Shown here piece by piece: positions 56,799-64,000 of a stretch of DNA of 64,000 nucleotides (its first letter is position 1; each line of letters opens with the position of its first letter). Origin of the DNA: CAWATZ01 sp963784995. Its GTDB lineage: Bacteria > Planctomycetota > Planctomycetia > Gemmatales > Gemmataceae. The stretch covers positions 186,001 through 250,000 of the forward strand of contig CAWATZ010000011.1 in the NCBI GenBank assembly GCA_963784995.1, written 5' to 3'. The notes beneath the pieces were generated by a model. It did no database searches and was not told the origin of the DNA. It saw only the letters and a list, made by a program, of their open reading frames with translations. A program made the position numbers and the translations under genes.

Positions 56799-58710
56799 CT
56801 AAGCCGCAACCGGCTGCCGCGTTTCCGAACCTTGCTCCCCAACGGCCAGCACCCAGAGCAGCAGGTCCCGGACCTGCTCCGGCCTGCTTCGGGCCAGTTC
56901 GACCAGCGCCTTGAAGTGGTAGACGCCCCCTGTCTCCAGAGGGAACCGGGCCGTGAGCTTTCCCTGCAACGGATAGCGGATGCTGGAGCCAATGGCCGAG
57001 TGGTCCCAACGGATCGCACGCAAGGAAGCAGCGCCCTGGACCTGTTCGAGGACCAAGCGGTTGCGTGCCGCTGAGTCAGCCAGCCCCACGGGCAAGCTGA
57101 TGAAGGACAGCGATAGCCCTCCCGACCCGGAAGCAACCTGGGGAACCACTTGAAAGCCGAGCGTTTGCGGGTTCGCCAGCCTGGCCTGTCTCAGAATGAC
57201 CAGTCGGGACAGTTCGCCGGCGAGCCCTCGACCCAGACAGCGACGCACCAGGGGAACACCCAGCAAGGTCGGCAGCAGGCAGACCGTCTTGACCAGGGCG
57301 CTGCCAACCCCCTGGAGCCGGCGCAGTGGGGCCGTCCACACCAGCCGAACCAGTAGGTTCCAGGCAAACTCGCTTAGCCGGGCCAGGACACGCCCTGGAT
57401 CGAACAGGGCCAGCTGGGCAATCCGCACCAGTTCGACTCGCCGGGGGGGCCGCGACTTCACCCCCGGCTGACGCTCCAGAACTCCGGACTCGACCAGGTC
57501 CGCCAGCTCTCCGCCAAGTGTAGTCATCACGCTCCGCGTGATGGTTTCATCACGCGGAGCGTGATGACTACTGTGAAGGGTGGCTAACTTGCGCGCCACA
57601 CGCGGTTCCAGCACTTGCTCGACCCAGCGGATGAACCGCTGATAGGTGTAAAGCCCCGAGCCGATGACGTGGTTGTGAGTCCGATCGATCATCGCTTCCA
57701 GAAAGCGATTGTCCTGAGCCCGTGCCAGCACGTCATCGACGTTGCTGAAATCCTTCTTCAGCGAGAGGTAATGCTCGTCGGGCCGGACCACTCCCGAGTA
57801 GCTCCCCTCGAACAGGATCAGCCCGGTGCCCAGCGCCACCGCCTCGAAGATCCGCGGCGACACCTGGTTCATCATCCCGTCCACTTCCCTGCCTTGCAGG
57901 AAGCGGGCCTGGGCCTCTTCAAAGGTCATGGTGGGCTTCTGCCGCAGCGCTTTGCGCAGCCGGGCCCGGAGCCTGCCGTCGTGATCAAACACGTTGCTGC
58001 CGCTCTCGGTGCCGAGCGTGGTCCGGCAACTCTGGAGGAACTCGCGCCAGCTGTCCCCGTAGACGCGCTTGCCCTCGTCCCACTCGATGTCGCAGGGCAA
58101 CTGGCGGGCCTGGCAGATGGCGCAGGCGCCGGCCAATCAGGACCTTTTCCTGTGCCAGCCGGCCCAGGTAATAGGGCAGGGCCCGACCGCGGTAGCCAAT
58201 CAGCAGCGGCCGCTGCCGCAGCGGTCGGATCGGGCGTGGCGCTTCCCGGTGCAGCGGCAGATACCCGGTCAGCGTCTGAAAGAACTCGACTCGTGGGGGG
58301 ACGCCGGCGTAGACACCGGGCACGTGCTCGGGAGGAACGCAGGTGAAGACGACGTCGATGCCCAGCTGCGTGATCCGCTCCCGGGTCAACCCGGAATGCT
58401 CGTATTCGTCCTGGAGAAACAGGACTTTCAGGCCTCGGTACTCCTGCAAGGGGCGGAAAAAAGCCGACGACAGGTGATGCCGCATCGGCATGCGGACCGA
58501 GTAGTGAATGAGGATCGCATCAAAGAGGTCCAGCGAAAAAGCCAGGGGGGCCTCGAAGACCGCATGGGCATAGCAGACCCGGTGCCGGGAAAAGAGGTGA
58601 AAGGAGTCGAGGTAGTCCCGCGTGGTGTTGACCGCCAGGCTGGTGCCGTCATAAAGAACGAGAACGTTCAGCGGCCGGGCAGGCGCGGCCGAAGCACTGT
58701 CGCGAGACAT
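56799..58710 (-). CDS. CgeB-like glycosyltransferase (one apparent frameshift; in-frame palindrome)
   Basis: The start is the ATG at 58710 (AAGGAGG upstream). The N-terminal half, MSRDSASAAPARPLNVLVLYDG..., DYLDSFHLFSRHRVCYAH, VLFLQDEYEHSGLTRERI, VVFTCVPPEHV, ends at PYYLGRLAQEKVLIG, where the frame shifts near 58128; the continuation ICQARQLPCDIEWDEGKRVYGDSW, TLGTESGSNVFDHDG and RIFEAVALGTGLILFEGSYSG is a GT1/CgeB-type C-terminal domain. About 637 residues in all, longer than the usual 450 because of a C-terminal extension with two weak hydrophobic segments. A 52-bp palindrome lies inside the gene at 57520-57571 and is read in frame. It probably adds a sugar in the surface-glycan pathway. 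Confidence 0.78.
57520..57571. repeat. Palindromic repeat family G inside a coding sequence
   Basis: A perfect 24-bp stem (57520-57543 with 57548-57571), loop GTTT. Each arm contains CATCACGC-TCC-GCGTGATG, a hairpin of its own. On the minus strand it encodes HSSHHAPRDETITRSVMTT within the glycosyltransferase. Confidence 0.9.
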
Positions 58711-59091
58711 GAGCAGCGAACCTCCTTGTCCGGGAGGACTCCCGACAGTTCGAGGCATTTCATCAGCGCAGCCATCCCTGGCCTGCTGATCGGCGGAGCG
58801 ATACGAAGTTCCGGCAAGGAGAACAAGACAGGTTCCTGATCGCGCTTCCGATCTGTTCCCGAATCCTCAAACGGCTTGGACCGCCTAACTTGACTTCGGA
58901 ACCGCCCCCTTTTCAGGGGCCTGTGAAGTCCAAGTTTCCGCGCCCGCTTTTGGTAACTCCTTCCGATTCCCACTGGTAGCGGCCCCCCAACAATCGCCTG
59001 TTCTTGTTTCCGGATCCCGCCCCGGGATCGGCCCTCTTTCGAGGAGCCCCCCGCACGGGCGTGATCTTTTCCGCCTCCAAGGAGTCTGCAC
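58711..59091. other. Divergent intergenic region
   Basis: 381 bp between the CgeB-like gene (-) and the secreted beta-helix gene (+). It must carry both promoters, but none was clear. AAGGAG at 59079 is the ribosome site of the right-hand gene. Apparent frames here lack family features, and no palindrome of the other families is found. Confidence 0.5.
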
Positions 59092-61770
59092 TTGTTTGCA
59101 TCGCTGAGTCATTGGCTCAAGGCCCGCCTGTGCGCCCATCGGCAACCCAACTCCACAGCCAGAAGATCCCAGCTCCGGCCCATGCTGGAATTGCTCGAGG
59201 ACCGGTGCGTTCCGGCTGTCTTCAACGTCAACAGCACGGCCGACATCCTGAACCCGCCGGCCGGAATGGTCACGCTGCGGTCCGCCATCGAAGCTGCCAA
59301 CGCCACGCCGGGCGGCAACACCATCAACCTGACCGTCCCGGGCACTTACTCGATCACCCTCCGGGGAACGCCAGGCGAGGTGGACAACGCGGCCGGCGAG
59401 TTCGCCATCGATGCCTCCGGCGGCAACCTGACCATCCAGAACACCAGCGGCGGGGCCGTGACCATCAACGGCAACCATCTGAACCGGGTCTTCGACATTA
59501 ACCCGATCTTCACCGTCGGCAGCGCCATCGTGACCAGCGGCGGCAGCGGTTTTACTTCAGCGCCGCTGGTCAGCATCACGGGCGGCGGCGGGACGGGAGC
59601 CACGGCCACCGCCAGCGTCCTCAACGGCATGGTCACGGGTGTGACCATCACCAACCCCGGCAGCGGCTACACCTCGCCGCCGACGATCAGCTTCAGCGGA
59701 GGCGGCGGCACGGGCGCCGCGGCCACCGCCATCATGGCCTCGCCCAAGATCAACGTGACCATCCAGGGGGTGACCATCGAGAACGGCGTCGCCAATGGCG
59801 ACGGACCGGCCGGCACCGGCGGCGGCATCCGCGACACCAACAACGCCAGCCTGACCCTGACCAACGACCTCATCACGCACAATCTGGCCACCGCCGACGG
59901 CGGCGGCGTCGCGATGGAGGACCTCCTCAGTACGCCCTGGGCGCTGGTCCTCAACAACACCACGATCAGCAACAACCGTGCGGGCGATCAGGGCGGCGGC
60001 ATCGAGGAGGATGGCACCGGTCTGGTGAAGATCAATGCCGGCAGCGTCATCACCGGCAACGTCTCGACCAACGAGGGCGCCGGCATCTACCTGGACGCGA
60101 CGGAACAGGGCGGCGTCCTGAGCGTTGACGTCAGCAACGGCGGCGGCGGCTTCACCTCGGTGCCAACCGTGCAGTTCCTTGGGGGCGGCGGCACGGGAGC
60201 CACGGGCACGGCGATCATTGCCAATGGCCTGGTCGTCGGGGTGGCCATCACCAACCCCGGCTCCGGGTACATTGCCCCGCCGACGATCAGCTTCGTTGGC
60301 GGCGGCGGTTCGGGTGCGACCACGACTGCCACCTTGACGTCCCAAACCAGTACCCTGACCGTGACCGGGGCCTTGATCACCAACAACGTGTCCACCAACT
60401 CGATCGGCGGCGGCATCGCCAACTCCGGCAACGGCGTCGTCACCATCGCCGGCAGCACCATTGCCAACAACGTCGCCGGCACAACGGGCGGCGGCTTCTC
60501 CGACAAGAACAACCAGGGCACGCTGATTGTCAGCAACAGTCTGTTCCTCAACAACTCGGCGGCCGGCAACGGTGGGGCCATCTTCGTGGGCAGTCCCACC
60601 ACGACCATCACCAACACCGAGATCGACGACAACAGCAGCGGCGGTAGCGGCGGGGCCCTCTTCGCTTCGGGCACCAAGTTGACCATTCAGGCCAGTACCC
60701 TCAGCGACAACTTCAGTTCCGGCAACGGCGGCGGCATCGAACTGGAAACCAGCGGCGCCGGGCTGGCCTTCGGCTCGACGATCACCAACACCACCATCAC
60801 CGGGAACACCGCCCTGATCGCTGACGGCGGCAACAATGGCGGCGGCATCGACGTCTCCGATCCGTTCACCGGGGAGCTGGCACTGGTCAATGACACCATC
60901 AACAGTAACTCTGCTGCCAATGGCGGCGGGGTGTTCTTTGCGGGGACGAGCGGTTCGGTGATCGTTCAGAACACGATCATCGCCAATAACTTCGAGAACA
61001 GCGCCGGCACCGGTGTGGACGCCGCCAACCCGGCGGGCGCCTTCACGGACCTGGGCGGCAACCTGATTGGCATCAGCGGTGCTGACAGTGGGAACACCGG
61101 CTTCACCGGCCCCGGCACGCAAACAGGAACCACGGCCAACCCGCTCGATCCGCTGCTCGGGCCGTTGCAGAACAACGGCGGGCCTGTTGTCGGGGTCGCG
61201 GGTCACTCGATGACGCTGCAGACCGAGGCCCTCCTGGCAGGCAGCAAGGCCATCGACAAAGGAACAGCCGGCGGTCCAACGGTGGACGAGCGCGGTTTCG
61301 TCCGTGCGGACCTGGCCACGGGTGCGACCCCGGACGTCGGGGCGTTCGAGTTTCAGGGAGTCACCCTCGGCGTGGGCATTGCCGCATCCGCCCATACGGT
61401 TCCCGTGAATGGTAAAGTCACGTTCACCATCACCGTCACCAACACCAGCGCTTTCGCCCTGCCCGATGACAATTCAACAGTGACCGTGACTTTGCCAGCC
61501 AACCTGACCCTCGCCTCGACCTCCCCGGGTGCGACTGTGACCGGCAACACGGTCACCTTCCTTCTCGGTGCCCTGAATGCGAACGGAACCGCGACGTTCA
61601 CCGTCACCGCCAAGGTCAACGCCACGGGCCCGACTACCGTCAACGCGGCTGTTACCAGTCCGGACGCCAATCCGAACACGGTCTCGAACAGTGTCATGAT
61701 CACGGCGACGACCCCAACCGCCCCACCACCCAAGGGTCATCACCACGATCACAGGGACCGGGATTATTGA
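59092..61770 (+). CDS. Secreted beta-helix protein with planctomycete extracellular leader and DUF11-like domain
   Basis: 892 residues. The start is a TTG at 59092: AAGGAG stands 7 nt before it, and it gives MFASLSHWLKARL, a basic leader as in the other such proteins. PMLELLEDRCVPA is the planctomycete extracellular motif. Then come VTLRSAIEAANATPGGNTINL (the CSLREAI-type entry), a parallel beta-helix with rungs such as LTVTGALITNNVSTN and TITNTTITGNTA, ended by DPLLGPLQNNGGP and TPDVGAFEFQG. Two Gly-rich modules interrupt the helix (59518-59745, 60116-60340). The C-terminal 110 residues are a DUF11-like beta domain (VTFTITVTNTSAFALPDDN...) with a His/Asp tail. It is probably an exported surface protein. 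It ends 7 bp from the convergent acylase gene. Confidence 0.85.
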   Translation: MFASLSHWLKARLCAHRQPNSTARRSQLRPMLELLEDRCVPAVFNVNSTADILNPPAGMVTLRSAIEAANATPGGNTINLTVPGTYSITLRGTPGEVDNAAGEFAIDASGGNLTIQNTSGGAVTINGNHLNRVFDINPIFTVGSAIVTSGGSGFTSAPLVSITGGGGTGATATASVLNGMVTGVTITNPGSGYTSPPTISFSGGGGTGAAATAIMASPKINVTIQGVTIENGVANGDGPAGTGGGIRDTNNASLTLTNDLITHNLATADGGGVAMEDLLSTPWALVLNNTTISNNRAGDQGGGIEEDGTGLVKINAGSVITGNVSTNEGAGIYLDATEQGGVLSVDVSNGGGGFTSVPTVQFLGGGGTGATGTAIIANGLVVGVAITNPGSGYIAPPTISFVGGGGSGATTTATLTSQTSTLTVTGALITNNVSTNSIGGGIANSGNGVVTIAGSTIANNVAGTTGGGFSDKNNQGTLIVSNSLFLNNSAAGNGGAIFVGSPTTTITNTEIDDNSSGGSGGALFASGTKLTIQASTLSDNFSSGNGGGIELETSGAGLAFGSTITNTTITGNTALIADGGNNGGGIDVSDPFTGELALVNDTINSNSAANGGGVFFAGTSGSVIVQNTIIANNFENSAGTGVDAANPAGAFTDLGGNLIGISGADSGNTGFTGPGTQTGTTANPLDPLLGPLQNNGGPVVGVAGHSMTLQTEALLAGSKAIDKGTAGGPTVDERGFVRADLATGATPDVGAFEFQGVTLGVGIAASAHTVPVNGKVTFTITVTNTSAFALPDDNSTVTVTLPANLTLASTSPGATVTGNTVTFLLGALNANGTATFTVTAKVNATGPTTVNAAVTSPDANPNTVSNSVMITATTPTAPPPKGHHHDHRDRDY
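59518..60340 (+). repeat. Two pairs of Gly-rich coding repeats within the beta-helix gene
   Basis: The unit GSGFTSAPLVSITGGGGTGA, with TATASVLNGMVTGVTITNPG linking to the next unit, occurs as a tandem pair at about 59518-59745 and again at about 60116-60340. Between the pairs the beta-helix continues. The units are about 35 residues long and share 60-80 percent of positions by eye. Confidence 0.75.
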
Positions 61771-61777
61771 GCAATAA

Positions 61778-64000
61778 CTACTGACCCGGTTGTGTGCCCG
61801 GGATCAACTCCAGGGTCGCGACGGTCGCCTGGACCACCTCCTCGGTGGTCCAGGCGATCGGCACGCCCTCGCCGCGTTGCCACAGTCCGAACAGATCGCT
61901 GTAATGCGGCGAGAAGGGATTGCCGGACTGGCCGGCCGGCAGCACAAAGCGGCTGTTCCCCCACGCGCCGACGTCGATCACGGCCCGCAGCGAGGCGATG
62001 AGGGCGGGCGGCGCCAGCGGATCGAGCGGTCGAGCCGCGGCCTGGTTGATCGTATCCGTGTCCCCGCCCCAGGGGACCGGACCGAGGTTGAAGATCCGCC
62101 CCAGCAGTTTGCTTTTCTTGCTCAGGGCGTGATGCAGCACCAGCGGACGCAGCCGGCCCCAGGCCCAGTCTTTCGTCTTCCGGCCATGCTTGATCCTCAG
62201 CTGGGAGACCACCCAGTGGAGCGCATCGGCCATTTCCTCGGGCCAGGGACGGTCGAACCAGCCATCCGGCTGAGTCCGCAGCAGCCGCGACAGATGGCTG
62301 GTCCGGCGAAACGTCCAGAAGTTGTGCTGTGTCAGCGCGCTCGGGTTCTTCCCCAGCACCCAGTTCCACGCCCGCGGCGCTTTCGCCCGGGCCACCCGTT
62401 CGGCCATCTCGGCGACGAACAGCTCGTAGACCGTCGCAGCCGGAGAATCGGGCCCCAGCACCCCGTCCCAGGCACGCAACAATTCCAACCCCCAACGCAC
62501 TTCGTTGTCGGGTCCGACTGGATCGGTTTCGGGGATGGCCAGCACCGCCTCGCGCATCTCCTCCCAGGCCAGCGCCCGCTGATTCATCTGCAAGGCCTGG
62601 CAGGCAGCAACGCTCCAGTCGGACCGCTCTCCCAGGGCCCGGTTGATGGCCAGCAGCCGGTAGCCATCGAGCCAGTCCACCCCCAGGAAGGGCCCACGGT
62701 CCGACGGGGTCGGCTGGGTATTGGCGGTGGCGATGAACCCCGGCTCCGGATTGAAGGAATGCGGCATCTGCTCGAACGGGACCGGCTCGGCCAGCCAACC
62801 CACTTCCGGGTCCCAGCCGGGCAGGGGAATGGCCCCGGAGCCGCTGCGCCGCTGGGGGGCCGTGCCCGTCAGTTGCCAGCCAATGCTGCCCGAGACGTCG
62901 GCACAGACGACGTTCTGCGACATGGCCGGCCAGTCGGCAAGCAGTTGGCGCAGCTCGGCCACGCTCCGGGCCCGATGCGCCCCCAGCAGCCCGGCAATCG
63001 GCCGGGGCTCCAGCCAGACCGCCTGCAAGGAAAGCGCCTCGAAGCCGCCCTCCAGGGCCGGGCTGATGATCGGTCCGCGCGGCGTCACCAGCACGCGCTC
63101 GACAACGGGGCTGTGCCCCTTGACCGAGATCACCTCCTCCCGCACGCCGCACGCAACCCAGCGGTCCCCCTCCCGGACGCTGGCGCCGTCGGGGCCGATT
63201 TCCTCGCGAAACAGGTCGGTGTTATCCACCAGCCCGGCGGTGACGCCCCAGGCGCAGTGACCATTGTGGCCGGCAAAGACGGCCGGGCCACCCACAAAGG
63301 ACGCGCCGGCCAGCGACCACTGTGGGGTGTGCAGATGGGCCAGATACCAGTGGCTGGGCAGCGACGCCTCCAGGTGCGGGTCGTTGGCCAGCAGGGGTCG
63401 GCCGGTGCTGCTGCGCCAGGAAGCGATGGCCCAGTTGTTCGAGGCCAGGCCCGGCTGGACCACGCCGGCGAACACCTTCAGGTCGTGGGCCAGGTGATCG
63501 AGTGCGGGACCAGCGCGGGCCCCGGGCGGAGTGGTGACGAGATGGTCCGGGTCGTGGCTGGGATCGAGCGCCAGCAAGGCCCCCGCACCATCTTCCCGCA
63601 GCACCTTGAGGCGCGCCAGCTCCACGTCCCAGTTGCTGGCCATGGTGAAGGAGACCAGCTTGACCAGCGCCAGGCTCTCCAGCGGCTCCCAGGTGGTCGG
63701 CCGACCGCCCAGCAGGACGAACTCGTGCGGCCGGGACGGCAAACCCAGGCTGTGGCCGGCGTTGACCCCCTGGCTGTAGGCGGCCAGCTGGTCCCGCATT
63801 TCGGCGCTCAGGACGGGCCAGTGCTGCCGGGCCGAATGCAGGAAGCCGATGCGCCGGCTGAGCCGATCCACGGGCAGGGCGGCCGGGCCGACCAGCTCGG
63901 CCAGCGTGCCGTGGGCCACGCGCAGCAGCACCTCCAGCTGAAACGCGCGATCCTGGCCGTGGCAGAACCCCAGGCCAAAGAAGGCGGCCCGTTCATCTTC
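61778..64000 (-). CDS. Penicillin acylase family protein (S45, N-terminal nucleophile hydrolase), 5' partial
   Basis: The frame is open to the right edge (EDERAAFFGLGFCHGQDRAFQLE), so the start and any signal peptide lie outside; 740 residues are visible. The alpha-chain motif GFCHGQDRAFQLE resembles GYVQAQDRLFQM of penicillin G acylases. The beta chain should begin at the nucleophile Ser in LASNNWAI, followed by GRPLLANDPHLEASLPS and WYLAHLHTPQWSLAGASFVGGPAVFAGHN. FNPEPGFIATANTQP and the C-terminal FVLPAGQSGNPFSPHYSDLFGLW, with QSGN-x4-HY, are also typical. These enzymes cut amide bonds of acyl amino acids, acyl-homoserine lactones or beta-lactams after self-cleavage. The substrate is not known. 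Confidence 0.92.
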   Translation of the reverse strand, partial: EDERAAFFGLGFCHGQDRAFQLEVLLRVAHGTLAELVGPAALPVDRLSRRIGFLHSARQHWPVLSAEMRDQLAAYSQGVNAGHSLGLPSRPHEFVLLGGRPTTWEPLESLALVKLVSFTMASNWDVELARLKVLREDGAGALLALDPSHDPDHLVTTPPGARAGPALDHLAHDLKVFAGVVQPGLASNNWAIASWRSSTGRPLLANDPHLEASLPSHWYLAHLHTPQWSLAGASFVGGPAVFAGHNGHCAWGVTAGLVDNTDLFREEIGPDGASVREGDRWVACGVREEVISVKGHSPVVERVLVTPRGPIISPALEGGFEALSLQAVWLEPRPIAGLLGAHRARSVAELRQLLADWPAMSQNVVCADVSGSIGWQLTGTAPQRRSGSGAIPLPGWDPEVGWLAEPVPFEQMPHSFNPEPGFIATANTQPTPSDRGPFLGVDWLDGYRLLAINRALGERSDWSVAACQALQMNQRALAWEEMREAVLAIPETDPVGPDNEVRWGLELLRAWDGVLGPDSPAATVYELFVAEMAERVARAKAPRAWNWVLGKNPSALTQHNFWTFRRTSHLSRLLRTQPDGWFDRPWPEEMADALHWVVSQLRIKHGRKTKDWAWGRLRPLVLHHALSKKSKLLGRIFNLGPVPWGGDTDTINQAAARPLDPLAPPALIASLRAVIDVGAWGNSRFVLPAGQSGNPFSPHYSDLFGLWQRGEGVPIAWTTEEVVQATVATLELIPGTQPGQ

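Overview
The window comes from a high-GC planctomycete, most likely of the Gemmata/Gemmataceae type; that is an inference, since no rRNA is present. The supporting markers are three secreted proteins with the planctomycete extracellular N-terminal motif (LELLEDR or LEQLETR), two BBP7-type outer-membrane beta-barrel proteins, a DUF1501 Tat substrate, WD40-fused Ser/Thr kinases (one coupled to an ECF sigma factor), and many long palindromic repeats between genes. No rRNA, CRISPR array, integrase or transposase gene was seen. One tRNA (Phe, GAA) is present.

Layout: 3-2959, two tandem paralogous acyltransferase-TPR proteins. 3037-9194, a secreted SdrD/Cna-B-like protein and two BBP7 barrels. 9703-13822, a PLP-dependent desulfhydrase/deaminase-family enzyme, uvrB and a small S1-domain protein. 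14414-22098, housekeeping and envelope genes: a Gly/Tyr-rich secreted peptide, a large secreted protein of unknown function, rho, yidC and a metallophosphoesterase. 22309-28892, a subtilisin-like protein that appears to lack its catalytic serine, an SDR oxidoreductase, a translationally coupled DUF4365 pair and a DUF1501 protein. 29003-29160, tRNA-Phe with a clear promoter and terminator. 29281-33890, a small membrane protein, then an operon of TerY-like vWA protein, alpha/alpha-toroid protein and atypical kinase with a zinc motif. 34376-46268, a secreted beta-helix protein, the ECF sigma/kinase pair, a winged-helix AAA ATPase and a second WD40 kinase. 46497-47987, an aldehyde dehydrogenase. 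48146-58710, a surface-glycan locus (wecB, two sugar epimerases, sulfotransferase, two glycosyltransferases, asnB-type amidotransferase). 59092-64000, another secreted beta-helix protein and a penicillin-acylase-family hydrolase that runs off the window.

Two features stand out at the level of the whole window. First, long inverted repeats of at least nine sequence families (stems up to 42 bp perfect) sit in intergenic gaps, mostly at gene ends; two families (or three, counting an imperfect one) lie in frame inside coding sequences or supply a stop codon. Several have arms that are themselves hairpins, an architecture like REPINs. Second, at least 14 single-base frame breaks split otherwise well-conserved genes, and most are consistent with one missing base. 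This looks like residual long-read assembly error rather than decay, so these genes are annotated across the breaks.
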